Notes: a model not told the origin generated them from the letters alone. 64,000 bases of DNA from Neobacillus novalis NBRC 102450 (GCF_001591805.1 NZ_BCVP01000017.1:62001-126000); one strand, 5' to 3'; shown: positions 18,153 to 26,086, counted from the stretch's first letter. Translations and numbers: made by a program.

Positions 18153-18485
18153 TTATAAACATAAAAAAGTAAACAAGAATACCAGGGCAGATCCCAGGCT
18201 TATCGGATGCTTGAAATAGGATAGAAAAAACCGGGGAATGGTTTGAACTTCACCGTTATCTTTCTCTTTAAACACACCTACAGTCACCGCGGAAAAAAGT
18301 GCGGAACAAAATAGCAAAATAATTTTGTACGACATATAATCCGTACTAACAGCGACACGAAACGTATAAACAAATCCTCTCTGAATTAAAAACCAATAGA
18401 TGATGTAAGCAATCAATGCTTCCACTGTAATAGTGAGAAAAACCCTTAGCAAAAAAACAAATCCCCGATTACTAATTATACTCAA
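18153..18485 (-). CDS. Small integral membrane protein, unknown
   Basis: A protein of about 110 residues with three hydrophobic stretches: near residues 8-35, 48-65 and 90-108. No family is recognised. TTG 18485 is preferred over GTG 18494 because GGGGG lies eight bases before it. It is downstream of the GRAM-domain gene on the same strand, with a palindromic repeat between them, so both may be co-transcribed. Function cannot be assigned. Confidence 0.55.
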   Translation of the reverse strand: MSIISNRGFVFLLRVFLTITVEALIAYIIYWFLIQRGFVYTFRVAVSTDYMSYKIILLFCSALFSAVTVGVFKEKDNGEVQTIPRFFLSYFKHPISLGSALVFLFTFLCL

Positions 18486-18504
18486 GAAATACACCCCCAG
18501 ATTT

Positions 18505-18538
18505 GGGACGAGGAGCCTGTAAACTGTTCTCGCGTCCC
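18505..18538. repeat. Divergent palindromic repeat (GGGACGAGG family)
   Basis: GGGACGAGGAGCCTGT opens and CTCGCGTCCC closes this element, which begins two bases after the stop of the GRAM gene (18541) on the other strand. The loop is longer than in other copies. Confidence 0.7.
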
Positions 18539-18540
18539 AC

Positions 18541-18858
18541 CTACGACCCCATGTTATCCAAAATAGTTTTTATTAACATATCTCTCTTCCAAACGACAAA
18601 CTTGTGCTCCGTTCCGTTTTTTAAGATAACGGACATGCCATTAGGAATAAGTCCCATCGTATTTCTTTTTCTTACTGTTGCAATCTCGCTCATTGGGATA
18701 TCCGTGGTTCCAGCTTGAATATTTAACGAATGGGATGTGAAAATGAGCCGCTGATTCGTAATAGTCAATTTCCCGCCCACCGCTTCCATTCCTCTAAAAA
18801 GATTGGCGTTTACCTTATTAATTAGTACGGTTTCTTTGTTTAACTCCGTAAATGACAC
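18541..18858 (-). CDS. GRAM/PH-like domain protein
   Basis: A protein of about 105 residues with the GRAM-type beta-fold pattern: ANLFRGMEAVGGKLTITNQRLIF, then PMSEIATVRKRNTMG, then MSVILKNGTEHKFVV. Such soluble domains are common in Bacillus, but their role is not established. Four starts are possible: TTG 18894, ATG 18885, ATG 18867 and GTG 18858. AAGGGG is nine bases before GTG 18858, which gives MSFTELNKETV, and adjacent to ATG 18867, so the start is uncertain. The membrane gene at 18153 follows it. Confidence 0.7.
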   Translation of the reverse strand: MSFTELNKETVLINKVNANLFRGMEAVGGKLTITNQRLIFTSHSLNIQAGTTDIPMSEIATVRKRNTMGLIPNGMSVILKNGTEHKFVVWKRDMLIKTILDNMGS

Positions 18859-18894
18859 CCTGACCATCCCCTTTTTTTCAATCATTCCATACAA
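18859..18894 (-). other. Alternative start region of the GRAM gene
   Basis: The GRAM frame remains open here with ATG 18867, ATG 18885 and TTG 18894. None has a well-spaced ribosome site, so I treat this as leader, but a longer protein cannot be ruled out. Confidence 0.4.
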
Positions 18895-19272
18895 GTCTAT
18901 TTTATAATAGGATTAATCTGGAAGGGAATTTTTTTGTTTTCTCTTGGTTGCTGCTCATTTTGGGCCGATTTCGACTTATTTGTATTCACTGGTTTGATGA
19001 AGGACAGATCGAGGTCTTTCTATTAGGGATTAGTCCTTCATAGAATAATGAAGGAATCCATTCCTATTTTCCTCCTTTTGCGACCATCCTCACGATTTTT
19101 CCAATCAAACGATCACTATAACCCCCAATTGTGCCCGTCCACGCGATTTTCCCAATCGAACGGTCACGATATCGATATCCTCCATTTGCCCATTATAAAG
19201 TGGAACAAGGAGCCTGTCCCCGGCATAAAGGCCGAGCCATTTTCATAAAGTTTAAGAGGAGGGGGATGCAGC
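18895..19272. other. Spacer with hairpin, direct repeat and palindromic repeat
   Basis: No gene is visible between the divergent GRAM and SPFH genes. TGAAGGAC (18998-19005) can pair with GTCCTTCA (19033-19040). An imperfect 25-base direct repeat (CGATTTTTCCAATC...) starts at 19093 and again at 19143. A GGAACAAGGAGCCTGTCCC element of the palindromic family lies at 19202-19221, 50 bases before the SPFH gene. Confidence 0.55.
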
Positions 19273-20076
19273 ATGAAATACATGAAATCGATTATAAGCG
19301 GACTCATTGCCATTGTTATATTAGTAGTTATCTTTGCGTCGGTTACAACTGTGGCTTCTGGAAATAGAGGGGTGCTTTTGCAATTAGGGGCCGTAAAGCC
19401 GACGATTTTAACGGAAGGATTTCATTTTAAGATTCCGTTTATCCAAACCGTTCAACTGATTGAAGTCCGGGTACAAAAAGAAGAAAGTTCCCAGACGGCT
19501 GCTTCAAAAGATCTCCAAATAGTTACAACAAATGTGGCAGTAAATTATTCTGTGAATCCGGATGCTGTGAATAAGCTTTATCAAGAAATTGGATTGGATT
19601 ATCGTTCCCGAATCGTTGACCCGGCGATTGCAGAGTCACTAAAAGCAATAACAGCACAGTACACAGCAGAGGAATTAATCTCCAAGCGTCCAGAGGTATC
19701 AGCGAAAGTGAAAGATATGCTCGGAAAAAAACTAACAAAATATTTTATGATTCTAGAAGATATCAATATTAAAGAATTTGCTTTTAGCGAAGAATTCAAT
19801 AAAGCGATTGAATCGAAACAAACTGCGGAACAAAATGCTTTACGAGCACAAAGAGACCTAGAAAGAATCAAAATTGAAGCAGAGCAAAAAATCGCTCAAG
19901 CAGGTGCAGAAGCAGAGGCATTAAGATTGAAAAAGCAAGAAGTAACAGCGGAGTTAATCCAATTAAAACAAATTGAGGTCCAAGAAAAGGCATTGGAAAA
20001 ATGGGATGGCCGCTTGCCAAGTGTCACAGGTGGAGCAACTCCATTTATTGATTTGAATGGACTCACGACTAAGTAA
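19273..20076 (+). CDS. SPFH/prohibitin-family membrane protein
   Basis: A 267-residue protein with one N-terminal transmembrane helix (about 7-28), an SPFH/Band 7 domain (about 29-190: GNRGVLLQLGAVKPTILTEGFHFKIPF) and a charged coiled coil (about 185-245, rich in A, E, Q and K). Prohibitins oligomerise into membrane rings or microdomains and often affect membrane proteases; the partner here is unknown. ATG 19273 follows AAGAGGAGGGGG. It is monocistronic, and two GGGAC-type repeats follow its stop. Confidence 0.9.
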   Translation: MKYMKSIISGLIAIVILVVIFASVTTVASGNRGVLLQLGAVKPTILTEGFHFKIPFIQTVQLIEVRVQKEESSQTAASKDLQIVTTNVAVNYSVNPDAVNKLYQEIGLDYRSRIVDPAIAESLKAITAQYTAEELISKRPEVSAKVKDMLGKKLTKYFMILEDINIKEFAFSEEFNKAIESKQTAEQNALRAQRDLERIKIEAEQKIAQAGAEAEALRLKKQEVTAELIQLKQIEVQEKALEKWDGRLPSVTGGATPFIDLNGLTTK

Positions 20077-20077
20077 A

Positions 20078-20119
20078 GGGACACGGCCCCCTCCCGGTTA
20101 GGGACGAGGGGCCTGTCCC
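20078..20119. repeat. Two adjoining GGGAC-type repeats after the SPFH gene
   Basis: GGGACACGGCCCCCTCCC (20078-20095) and GGGACGAGGGGCCTGTCCC (20101-20119) follow directly on the SPFH stop and precede the convergent small membrane gene. The T-rich sequence after them may help termination. Confidence 0.78.
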
Positions 20120-20123
20120 TCTT

Positions 20124-20264
20124 TTAAGATATTTTATTAACGATAATTGTCACGAAGGTACTAAGGATGATAGTCGCAATCATGATTGATCCGTATAGAA
20201 TGCCTTTTTTCCTTTTTTTTTGATAAATTACTTCTTCTGGTGTAAGCCACATTTTTTTTGACAT
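20124..20264 (-). CDS. Very small membrane protein (46 aa)
   Basis: A predicted 46-residue protein beginning MSKKMWLTPEEV, with a basic stretch (QKKRKKG) and one C-terminal transmembrane helix (about 22-43). ATG 20264 is chosen because AAAAGGAG stands about seven bases upstream; a longer frame from 20312 lacks such a site. It may be a small regulatory membrane protein, but no family is recognised. Confidence 0.5.
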   Translation of the reverse strand: MSKKMWLTPEEVIYQKKRKKGILYGSIMIATIILSTFVTIIVNKIS

Positions 20265-20570
20265 CAATGATTCTCCTTTTTCGTATTGATGGTAGCTGGC
20301 TGGCTTTGTCAAATGAACAGAAGCCCCTATAGCTTTGCGTCATCACTTTTCAGTGACTTTGCCCTTAATTTAGTTTAGTGCCTCGAAATATTATACCCCA
20401 AGATCAAGTATCTGTCACCGGTCAAAGGGACGAGGGGCACCTCGTTCCAATCCCTTCTCGTCATCTATGATTCCCAACCTAAAATGATTATATTTTCACG
20501 TTAAGTATTGTATCTATGTTTAAAAGTGTGTAAAAATATAGGATAATAGGAATTGATTGGGGGTTATTAG
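20265..20570. other. Spacer with palindromic repeat
   Basis: Between divergent genes. It contains GGGACGAGGGGCACCTCGTTCC (20427-20448), a member of the GGGAC family, and AT-rich DNA before the YHYH gene that should hold its promoter. No further gene is supported. Confidence 0.5.
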
Positions 20571-21650
20571 GTGAGGGAAAAAGTTTTATTTTTATTTATA
20601 ATGTTCACGCTTGTACTAGGGAGTTCTGTGGATGCCCATTCAGGCAGAACTGATTCAAATGGCGGTCATAATTGTAGTGAGAAGTCCAAAGTGAAGGGGC
20701 TTTGTACGGGCTATCATTATCATAATGGAGGATCAAGTTCTGGAGGCAGTTCTACAGGTGGCAGTTCCACAAAAGCTAGTTCATCAGGTGGAAGTACTCA
20801 AACCGTTCCAGCAGCTAAGCCCGCTGGCCCTAGCCAAGAACAAATAGCGCAACAGGAAAAGGTAAAAGGTGAAAAAGACGGATATGCTGCAGGTACTACG
20901 GCAGGTTATAAAGGAAGTAATGAAAATTCGTCGGCTATTGGTACGGAAGCCTATACGAGCGGTTATATGGCTGGATATCAAAAGGGTCTAGAAGAGGGGA
21001 GGCAAAAGTTAGAAACAGAAAAAAGAGCTGCCTTTGATTCAGGATACACAGCAGGCAAGAACGGGGCAACTGAAGAAGTTCCTATTGTATATTCAGCTAA
21101 TCCACTAGTAAAAGGGGCCTATGAGGACGGTTTTAATAAGGCGGTTGCTGAAATTGATGAAATGAAGAAGAGAGAATATTTTACGATTGGTTATGAAGAA
21201 GGAAAGAAAGATATAATCAATGTTCCAAAGGATGTAAAAGACCTCTATATACAAGCATACGAAGAGGGTTATAACAAATCCCAAGAGGAACTGAAGAATA
21301 CATATTCAAAAAAAGGGTATGATGCGGCATTAATGATGCTGAAATATAAGGAACCTCAATTAGAGAATCAGAAGTTTATAGATTGGTATAAAGAAGGCTT
21401 TGATTCAAATAAAGGGGTGAAAAAAATTCAGGATGAAGCCTATGCGTTAGGTGTCAGTGGAAAAGATTATTACTTACCAGAAAAGTATGCTAATGCTGAA
21501 GTCTTGTTTAGCCATCATTATAAATTAGGGGCAAAACAGTACACTCAAAATAAGAAGGATAATACAACAAAAGCAGCTGGCGGTGTTGGAGTTGTAGCCT
21601 TAGGATGGCTAGCAAGACGGTTCTTTGTTGCCAAAAAAACAATAAGCTAA
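20571..21650 (+). CDS. Secreted YHYH-domain protein with GY-rich repeats and C-terminal helix
   Basis: A 359-residue exported protein. A signal peptide (1-22) precedes a short YHYH domain (AHSGRTDSNGGHNCSEK ... GYHYH, about 22-51) rich in His and Cys, which may bind metal. A Ser/Gly linker follows. The central part (95-290) repeats motifs of the type GYxxGxxxG, AYEEGYNK, GYEEGKKD and GFDSNKG, roughly every 20-30 residues. The C-terminus (about 335-350) has a hydrophobic patch and an ARRFF end. GTG 20571 is the start behind a GGGGG tract. A 55-codon gene follows 16 bases later. The function is unknown. Confidence 0.8.
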   Translation: MREKVLFLFIMFTLVLGSSVDAHSGRTDSNGGHNCSEKSKVKGLCTGYHYHNGGSSSGGSSTGGSSTKASSSGGSTQTVPAAKPAGPSQEQIAQQEKVKGEKDGYAAGTTAGYKGSNENSSAIGTEAYTSGYMAGYQKGLEEGRQKLETEKRAAFDSGYTAGKNGATEEVPIVYSANPLVKGAYEDGFNKAVAEIDEMKKREYFTIGYEEGKKDIINVPKDVKDLYIQAYEEGYNKSQEELKNTYSKKGYDAALMMLKYKEPQLENQKFIDWYKEGFDSNKGVKKIQDEAYALGVSGKDYYLPEKYANAEVLFSHHYKLGAKQYTQNKKDNTTKAAGGVGVVALGWLARRFFVAKKTIS

Positions 21651-21666
21651 TAAAAGGTGGAGGAAT

Positions 21667-21834
21667 ATGGGGTTATATCGAATCGTTTGTCATAAAGTTG
21701 AAGATTTATTTATAAAGATGTTGACTCGGAAACAAAATCACCTGGAAATTAAACAAATGGTGGAAGCTTTTAGGAACCAAAAGACCATTGAAAAGGAACG
21801 CAAGAAAAAGGAAAGCAAAACAAGATTGGCCTAG
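21667..21834 (+). CDS. Small basic protein (55 aa)
   Basis: ATG 21667 follows AAAGGTGGAGGAAT, a very good ribosome site. The 55 residues begin MGLYRIVCHKVED and end in a Lys/Arg-rich, probably helical, tail. It is directly downstream of the YHYH gene on the same strand and is probably co-transcribed. No family is recognised. Confidence 0.6.
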   Translation: MGLYRIVCHKVEDLFIKMLTRKQNHLEIKQMVEAFRNQKTIEKERKKKESKTRLA

Positions 21835-21875
21835 ATTGTTCGCGTTACACCAAATTTAGAAACTCTTTTCATTTT

Positions 21876-21944
21876 GGGACGAGGGGGCACCCGTCCCAAT
21901 CCCTTATAAATCAATATCCCCAAGTGGGACAAGGAGCCTGTCCC
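21876..21944. repeat. Two palindromic repeats, one inside the sigma-like gene
   Basis: GGGACGAGGGGGCACCCGTCCC (21876-21897) lies between convergent genes. GGGACAAGGAGCCTGTCCC (21926-21944) lies inside the last codons of the minus-strand sigma-like gene. Confidence 0.85.
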
Positions 21945-22407
21945 CGATTTTCCTTTTGGCGCTGCTTCGCCATTGCTTCACTGCGGAGACGGATACGTGT
22001 TCTTTTTCAGCGATTTCTTTTATTGTTAAGGTTTGAAGGCATGAGGCGAGTACCCACTTTGTCTCTTTTTCCGTAAGTTCACTGCAATAGGAGAGGAGCA
22101 GCTCGGTCTTAAGGGGCTGTGTGGAATCCAGGTCTTCGATGGTACCCCAATACTCTTCCTTTGGATGAAAGGCTCTCTCTTTCTGCTTAGCAGCAGCGGT
22201 TAATTCTGATAACAGTCTGCCTTTTATATACGAATAGGCATAGTTGCTGAATTTCCCCTTTCCCTCATCAAAGCCCATACTAGCTTCCCAAAGTGCTATT
22301 AAACCAGTTTGGTAGAACTCCTCCTGGTCATGATAAATTTTTAATGAGTGGATGATCCGGTGAATCATTGGTTTATACTGCTCGGCTAATTGTTCAAAGC
22401 TTTCCAC
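21904..22407 (-). CDS. Sigma-70 family RNA polymerase sigma factor, short form
   Basis: A 167-residue protein with sigma region 2 (about 5-75: EEFYQTGLIALWEASMGFD, FSNYAYSYIKGRLLSE) and a region 4 HTH (about 112-158: LTEKETKWVLASCLQTLTIKEIAEKEHVSVSAVKQWRSSAKRKI). It lacks region 3, so it resembles ECF-like or competence-type sigma factors. No anti-sigma gene is adjacent. GTG 22407 follows AAAAGGA. The last residues (GDRLLVPLGDIDL) are largely encoded by an inserted GGGACAAGGAGCCTGTCCC palindrome, so the natural C-terminus has probably been replaced. Confidence 0.85.
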   Translation of the reverse strand: MESFEQLAEQYKPMIHRIIHSLKIYHDQEEFYQTGLIALWEASMGFDEGKGKFSNYAYSYIKGRLLSELTAAAKQKERAFHPKEEYWGTIEDLDSTQPLKTELLLSYCSELTEKETKWVLASCLQTLTIKEIAEKEHVSVSAVKQWRSSAKRKIGDRLLVPLGDIDL

Positions 22408-22714
22408 TTGCGAATCCTTTTGGGACAGCGCGCTTCCGGTTATTCCTAGGTAGCTCTACCATACTGCGAAAAGTAGGTTTCATCGAATTCGTTAAATTCA
22501 CTTTTGAACCGAAAAAAGCGGGAAACATTCCTTTTTAAGCTCTTAAAAATTACTTTTTAGAATGATTTTGGCCATTTAGCAAGATTATTGTATTAATTTT
22601 GCACGGAATTCAGGGTTTCTTGCGTTATAGCTTGGGGCAAATAACCATTTGGTCATGTGTATCGGTATGATAGAATAAAGTAAGTACAGCGCCATTTCAG
22701 GAAGGATACTAGTG
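22408..22714. promoter_or_regulatory. Divergent promoter region, candidate VanZ promoter
   Basis: No gene is seen. TTGGTC (22649-22654) and TAGAAT (22671-22676) with 16-base spacing make a plausible promoter for the VanZ gene. The rest carries AT-rich DNA upstream of the sigma-like gene with no clear box. Confidence 0.4.
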
Positions 22715-23248
22715 ATGTCTTACTATAGAAAAATTAAGTTCTGTTTACCATGGATATTTGTATTGGTTTGGATGATTTTAATCTTTAACTTATCGGCACA
22801 GCCGGCCTCCCATTCCGGTCAGCTTAGCAGGGGAGTCACAGCAGTAGTGGTGGAAACGGTTAAGCAGATTACCCCTGTAACCGATGTAACCGTTGATCGA
22901 TGGGATCATATTGTAAGAAAAAATGCGCATTTCTTTATTTACTTAATGCTTGCGATCTGGGTATTTAATGCACTTTTAAAAAGTAGAATAGCAGGATTAA
23001 AGGGCTTCTTTCTAGCCATGGCAATCTGTGTCCTGTACGCCATTTCTGATGAATTCCATCAGGTATTTGTCCCGGGCAGAGGTCCGGCCGCTAAAGATGT
23101 GCTCATTGATAGCGCTGGAGCTATCGTGGGGATTTGGATTTATAAATTAGCTGCGCTTGCGATAAAAACACGAAAGCGAAATAGACTTAGCGAAGGTCAT
23201 CGTGACGGAAGAAAAGGCTCTCTTCCTGTCGCAAAGCGAAGGTCATAG
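22715..23248 (+). CDS. VanZ-family membrane protein
   Basis: A protein of about 177 residues with four hydrophobic segments and the VanZ pattern: RKNAHFFIYLMLAIW, then DEFHQVFVPGRGPAAKDVLIDSAGA. VanZ relatives can raise teicoplanin resistance, but most chromosomal members have no known role. ATG 22715 follows GAAGGATACTAGTG. The C-terminus is basic and hydrophilic. It stands alone; a GGGTGCCTGACACCC palindrome follows shortly after the stop. Confidence 0.88.
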   Translation: MSYYRKIKFCLPWIFVLVWMILIFNLSAQPASHSGQLSRGVTAVVVETVKQITPVTDVTVDRWDHIVRKNAHFFIYLMLAIWVFNALLKSRIAGLKGFFLAMAICVLYAISDEFHQVFVPGRGPAAKDVLIDSAGAIVGIWIYKLAALAIKTRKRNRLSEGHRDGRKGSLPVAKRRS

Positions 23249-23253
23249 TAACC

Positions 23254-23272
23254 GAGGGTGCCTGACACCCTC
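23254..23272. repeat. GGGTG-type palindromic repeat
   Basis: GAGGGTGCCTGACACCCTC is a perfect inverted repeat apart from its centre, six bases after the VanZ stop. It matches the GGGTGTCAGGCACCC copy at 7884. Confidence 0.8.
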
Positions 23273-23350
23273 ACGGTCCCCTATGTTTCGATTCGCATAT
23301 AAATAAAACAGCTGCATTTCTACATTTTTTAAAAAGGAAGCTTGATATCG

Positions 23351-24160
23351 ATGAGAGTTGAGTCATTTTTAAGGAGAGCCCCTTCAAAAAGTGTTAGCGA
23401 AGATGCCATTGTATTAAATGAAAAAATAAATGTTTATGGTGTCTTTGATGGAGCGACACCGTTAACCCCCTTCCAAGATGAGCAAGGGATGAATGGTGCC
23501 TATTTAGCAGCCAATATTTTTAAAGATTATTTCACAACACGCTACCCGGAAAACCTTTCCTTAGTTGAGGGGGTCGTGGCTGCTAACCGGTTGTTAAAGG
23601 CTCACATGGAGAAATACGGGATTGATCAGAAAAAGTATGAACAGCTTTGGTCAACATGTGCTGCCGTCATCAAGTTTGAAAAGGATGGTATGATATCTTT
23701 TGCCCAGCTTGGAGATTGTATGATCATTGCCGAGTTTCAAAACGGACTGATAAAAGTCCTGACAAGGGATACCGTAAAGGATATCAGTTACCGAGCGAGG
23801 GTTTGGCGTGAGGAGCTGCGAAAGCAGGGAGTTCGGATTCCTGATGAGGAATATTTTCAGGATATTACTAAGCAGCGTTTCTTTAATCGAACACTCGCAA
23901 ATAAACCGTTTGGATACAGTGTAGCGAATGGAACAGAAGAAGTTGGCCAGTTTATTCAGCATGGTCAAGTGCGTGGCAGCGAACTGAAGGCGATTTTACT
24001 CCTAACTGATGGCCTGTTTCACCGCGATTATTCATTGGAAGAAACTTTTGAAAAAATACGAAATACAAGTGTTTCTGATTATGCGATTGATTTAGAAAGT
24101 CATGAGAGAAAAAATGGGATTCGTTCAGATGATAAGGCTGGCGTCATGATTAGACTCTAA
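23351..24160 (+). CDS. PP2C-like protein phosphatase
   Basis: A protein of about 269 residues with the PP2C core: SEDA near residue 17, VFDGAT near 32, AQLGDCMI near 118, LLLTDGL near 218 and SDDKAGVMI near the end. These Asp residues are the expected Mn/Mg ligands, so it is probably an active Ser/Thr phosphatase. The usual DGHGG is replaced by DGATP. There is no N-terminal sensor domain and no kinase nearby. ATG 23351 is preferred to TTG 23342 because AAAGGAAG is better spaced. It may act on spore or stress-related phosphoproteins; this is a guess. Confidence 0.82.
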   Translation: MRVESFLRRAPSKSVSEDAIVLNEKINVYGVFDGATPLTPFQDEQGMNGAYLAANIFKDYFTTRYPENLSLVEGVVAANRLLKAHMEKYGIDQKKYEQLWSTCAAVIKFEKDGMISFAQLGDCMIIAEFQNGLIKVLTRDTVKDISYRARVWREELRKQGVRIPDEEYFQDITKQRFFNRTLANKPFGYSVANGTEEVGQFIQHGQVRGSELKAILLLTDGLFHRDYSLEETFEKIRNTSVSDYAIDLESHERKNGIRSDDKAGVMIRL

Positions 24161-24518
24161 GGATGAGGGAACACTAATACCCCGCGTAATGGAAATAGCG
24201 GGGGAGTGAGATTGCGTCAAATTACCATTTCGGCAATAAAACCAGCTAAGCCAAGAAGGGGTGGATTAGGTTAAGCACCCGCTGAAAAGTAGACGGAAGA
24301 ATTCCGCTTAATTAGTAATTTTTATTAAAAAAGGCTTAAATAGACGGAGAGATTCCGCCTATTTACTCGAAAAATTCATAAAGGGGGGGTTTTTCCTTGC
24401 ATACCCGGAAAACCTCCCCTTATTTACCCCGAAACGAGCTCCAATCTGCATCTAACCGGAAAATCTCCGGTTATTTTACTTTTCCTGGTACTCATATTTA
24501 TGGGAGAGCGTTAGAATG
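24161..24518. repeat. Cluster of short CGGA/TCCG inverted repeats
   Basis: Between convergent genes. At least three short palindromes occur: CGGAAGAATTCCG (24294-24306), a TAGACGGAGAGATTCCGCCTA unit (24341-24361) and AACCGGAAAATCTCCGGTT (24454-24472). A CCCGGAAAACCTCC relative lies near 24400. A CCCCGC/GCGGGG hairpin (24180-24202) follows the phosphatase gene. Another AAGCGG/CCGCTT copy lies at 25026. They form a second repeat family, distinct from the GGGAC type. No gene is supported. Confidence 0.7.
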
Positions 24519-24995
24519 TTAATTCTTCGATTCATATTGGATGGGGTCTGGAATCCATCCACTTTCATCCAGTTCGGTGTTTGTTGGCATCGATTCCATT
24601 TCCTTGCCGAGACGTTTCATCTCATCTTCATCCTGTGCCATCGAACTGTTGTGTGGTTTTTGGGCAGGGGGATGGGCGACTTTTTTTTCAAAAATATTTC
24701 GCAAATAATCGGCAATTTCATAAAGCTTACTTTCTGCTGCCTCCTTGACAGGTCGTGGAATTCTCATCTCACCATATAGAGAAGGTACTCCAAGTTTAGC
24801 ATCATTCGGTCCGCTGGCATTTTGATCAACAGGAATTTCTAACCAATAGATTGATTCAGTGGAGGAATCTCGCAATGGGGCTCTGTACTTTACTGATTCG
24901 TCAATGCCGGTCAATCTAAATCCCTGACTGGTCAACATGGAGTGTACCTTTGCAAGTGGTTTCTTTTCAAAAACGAGAGCTTTCGTTTGCAACAT
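24519..24995 (-). CDS. Protein of unknown function (about 158 aa)
   Basis: A soluble protein with no signal or membrane segment. ATG 24995 (MLQTKALVFEKKPL) is preferred because AAGGAG lies eight to nine bases before it; the frame stays open to 25037. The N-terminal 110 residues look like a mixed alpha/beta domain (YWLEIPVDQ, LGVPSLYGEMRIPRPVKEAAESKL). The C-terminal 45 are charged and Pro-rich, probably disordered. No family is recognised with confidence. Confidence 0.6.
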   Translation of the reverse strand: MLQTKALVFEKKPLAKVHSMLTSQGFRLTGIDESVKYRAPLRDSSTESIYWLEIPVDQNASGPNDAKLGVPSLYGEMRIPRPVKEAAESKLYEIADYLRNIFEKKVAHPPAQKPHNSSMAQDEDEMKRLGKEMESMPTNTELDESGWIPDPIQYESKN

Positions 24996-25301
24996 GCTTT
25001 TCATCTCCTTGAATCGATTTTTTTTAAGCGGCAACATTTCCGCTTATCGCTGTTTACCCCGAAAATAGGGGGGTGAAACATTTTAGTTGGAAGTTATTGC
25101 GATGTCGAGAATGATTGGGGAAGGAATAGCTTCTACAGTGTCAGGCAGCATCCGTTTAGTTGTTGCTCCCGACGGAAAACAAAGAACAAGAATATCCAAT
25201 AAATGTAATTAACACAATTAGTTCATGGTGATTTCTAATTATATCAAGAGGTTTGTTTGGTACAACAATTTTATCGAGAAAATGTCGTAAGTCTCGTAAA
25301 A
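24996..25301. other. Spacer with AAGCGG/CCGCTT repeat
   Basis: AAGCGGCAACATTTCCGCTT (25026-25045) is an inverted repeat like those at 24294-24472. The rest contains a 36-codon frame (25102-25212) without a good ribosome site, which I do not accept as a gene. Nothing else is seen. Confidence 0.4.
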
Positions 25302-25339
25302 GAAAAAAAAGGCCGGATTCAGGTGATGAATCCGGCCTC
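25302..25339 (-). terminator. Terminator of tatC
   Basis: AGGCCGGATTCA (25310-25321) pairs with TGAATCCGGCCT (25327-25338). On the minus strand the stem is followed by eight T. Confidence 0.93.
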
Positions 25340-25345
25340 TTCTAT

Positions 25346-26086
25346 TTAACTCATTTCCGCTGAATCTAGCAGCTCCTGGCGCTTTTGCTTCTTTTTATAG
25401 ACAATTTTAGCTAAGAAGATACTAATTTCAAATAAGAGAATCAGCGGTACGGCTACTGATAGATGCGACATGATTTCTGGAGGTGAAATCATTGATGCGA
25501 TAATGACGAGTATGAAATAGGCATACTTTCGCAGTTTAACCACTTTATAAGGATTTAGAATGCCCAGGGTGGTTAAAAACATTAAAACGAGCGGCATTTC
25601 AAAGGCGATGCCGAATGGCAGCGTCATGTTAATTAAGAAACCAACATATTTTTCTGCTGTAAACGAAGGGATCATGAGACCGTCGCCCATTTTCAAAAGA
25701 AACGTCATGATGTTGGGAAAGATAAAAAAGTATCCGAACGCAAGCCCCGCAAGAAAAAGAAAAAACATCGCCGGTATATAAGATAATGCCGCCTTTCTTT
25801 CAAACGGTTTCAAGGCAGGCTTTACAAATAACCAAATTTGCCACGCTAATACAGGGAGGGTTCCAGCCACGGCAATGATGGTGGCCAAGTGGAAAAAAAT
25901 CCAGATGATATCACTGGGTCCCAACACCATGAGCTTATAGCCGAGATCACCCATAAAAAAGTTATAGATATTTTTTGCATAGATAAGTCCAAGTATAAGA
26001 AAAAGGATAAAAGCAACAGCGGTAATCATCAATCTTTTTCGCAATTCATCCAAATGATCCATTATTTGATGCTCGTTATTTTTCAT
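25346..26086 (-). CDS. tatC: Twin-arginine translocase subunit TatC
   Basis: The multispanning receptor of the Tat pathway, which exports folded proteins. About 246 residues with six hydrophobic helices and the conserved N-terminal HLDELRKRL motif and FVKPALKPFERKAAL loop. ATG 26086 follows GAGGAGCACCTCT; a longer frame to 26152 has no good start site. Unlike the usual Bacillus tatA-tatC pairs, no tatA is adjacent, so its partner must lie elsewhere. No Tat substrate was recognised in the window. A strong terminator follows. Confidence 0.95.
   Translation of the reverse strand: MKNNEHQIMDHLDELRKRLMITAVAFILFLILGLIYAKNIYNFFMGDLGYKLMVLGPSDIIWIFFHLATIIAVAGTLPVLAWQIWLFVKPALKPFERKAALSYIPAMFFLFLAGLAFGYFFIFPNIMTFLLKMGDGLMIPSFTAEKYVGFLINMTLPFGIAFEMPLVLMFLTTLGILNPYKVVKLRKYAYFILVIIASMISPPEIMSHLSVAVPLILLFEISIFLAKIVYKKKQKRQELLDSAEMS

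Noticed and set aside
24516..24779. A plus-strand frame of 87 codons opposite the unknown gene at 24519
   Set aside because: Antisense to a frame with a strong ribosome site; composition is not protein-like.
25102..25212. A 36-codon frame upstream of tatC's terminator
   Set aside because: No good ribosome site or similarity; likely chance.
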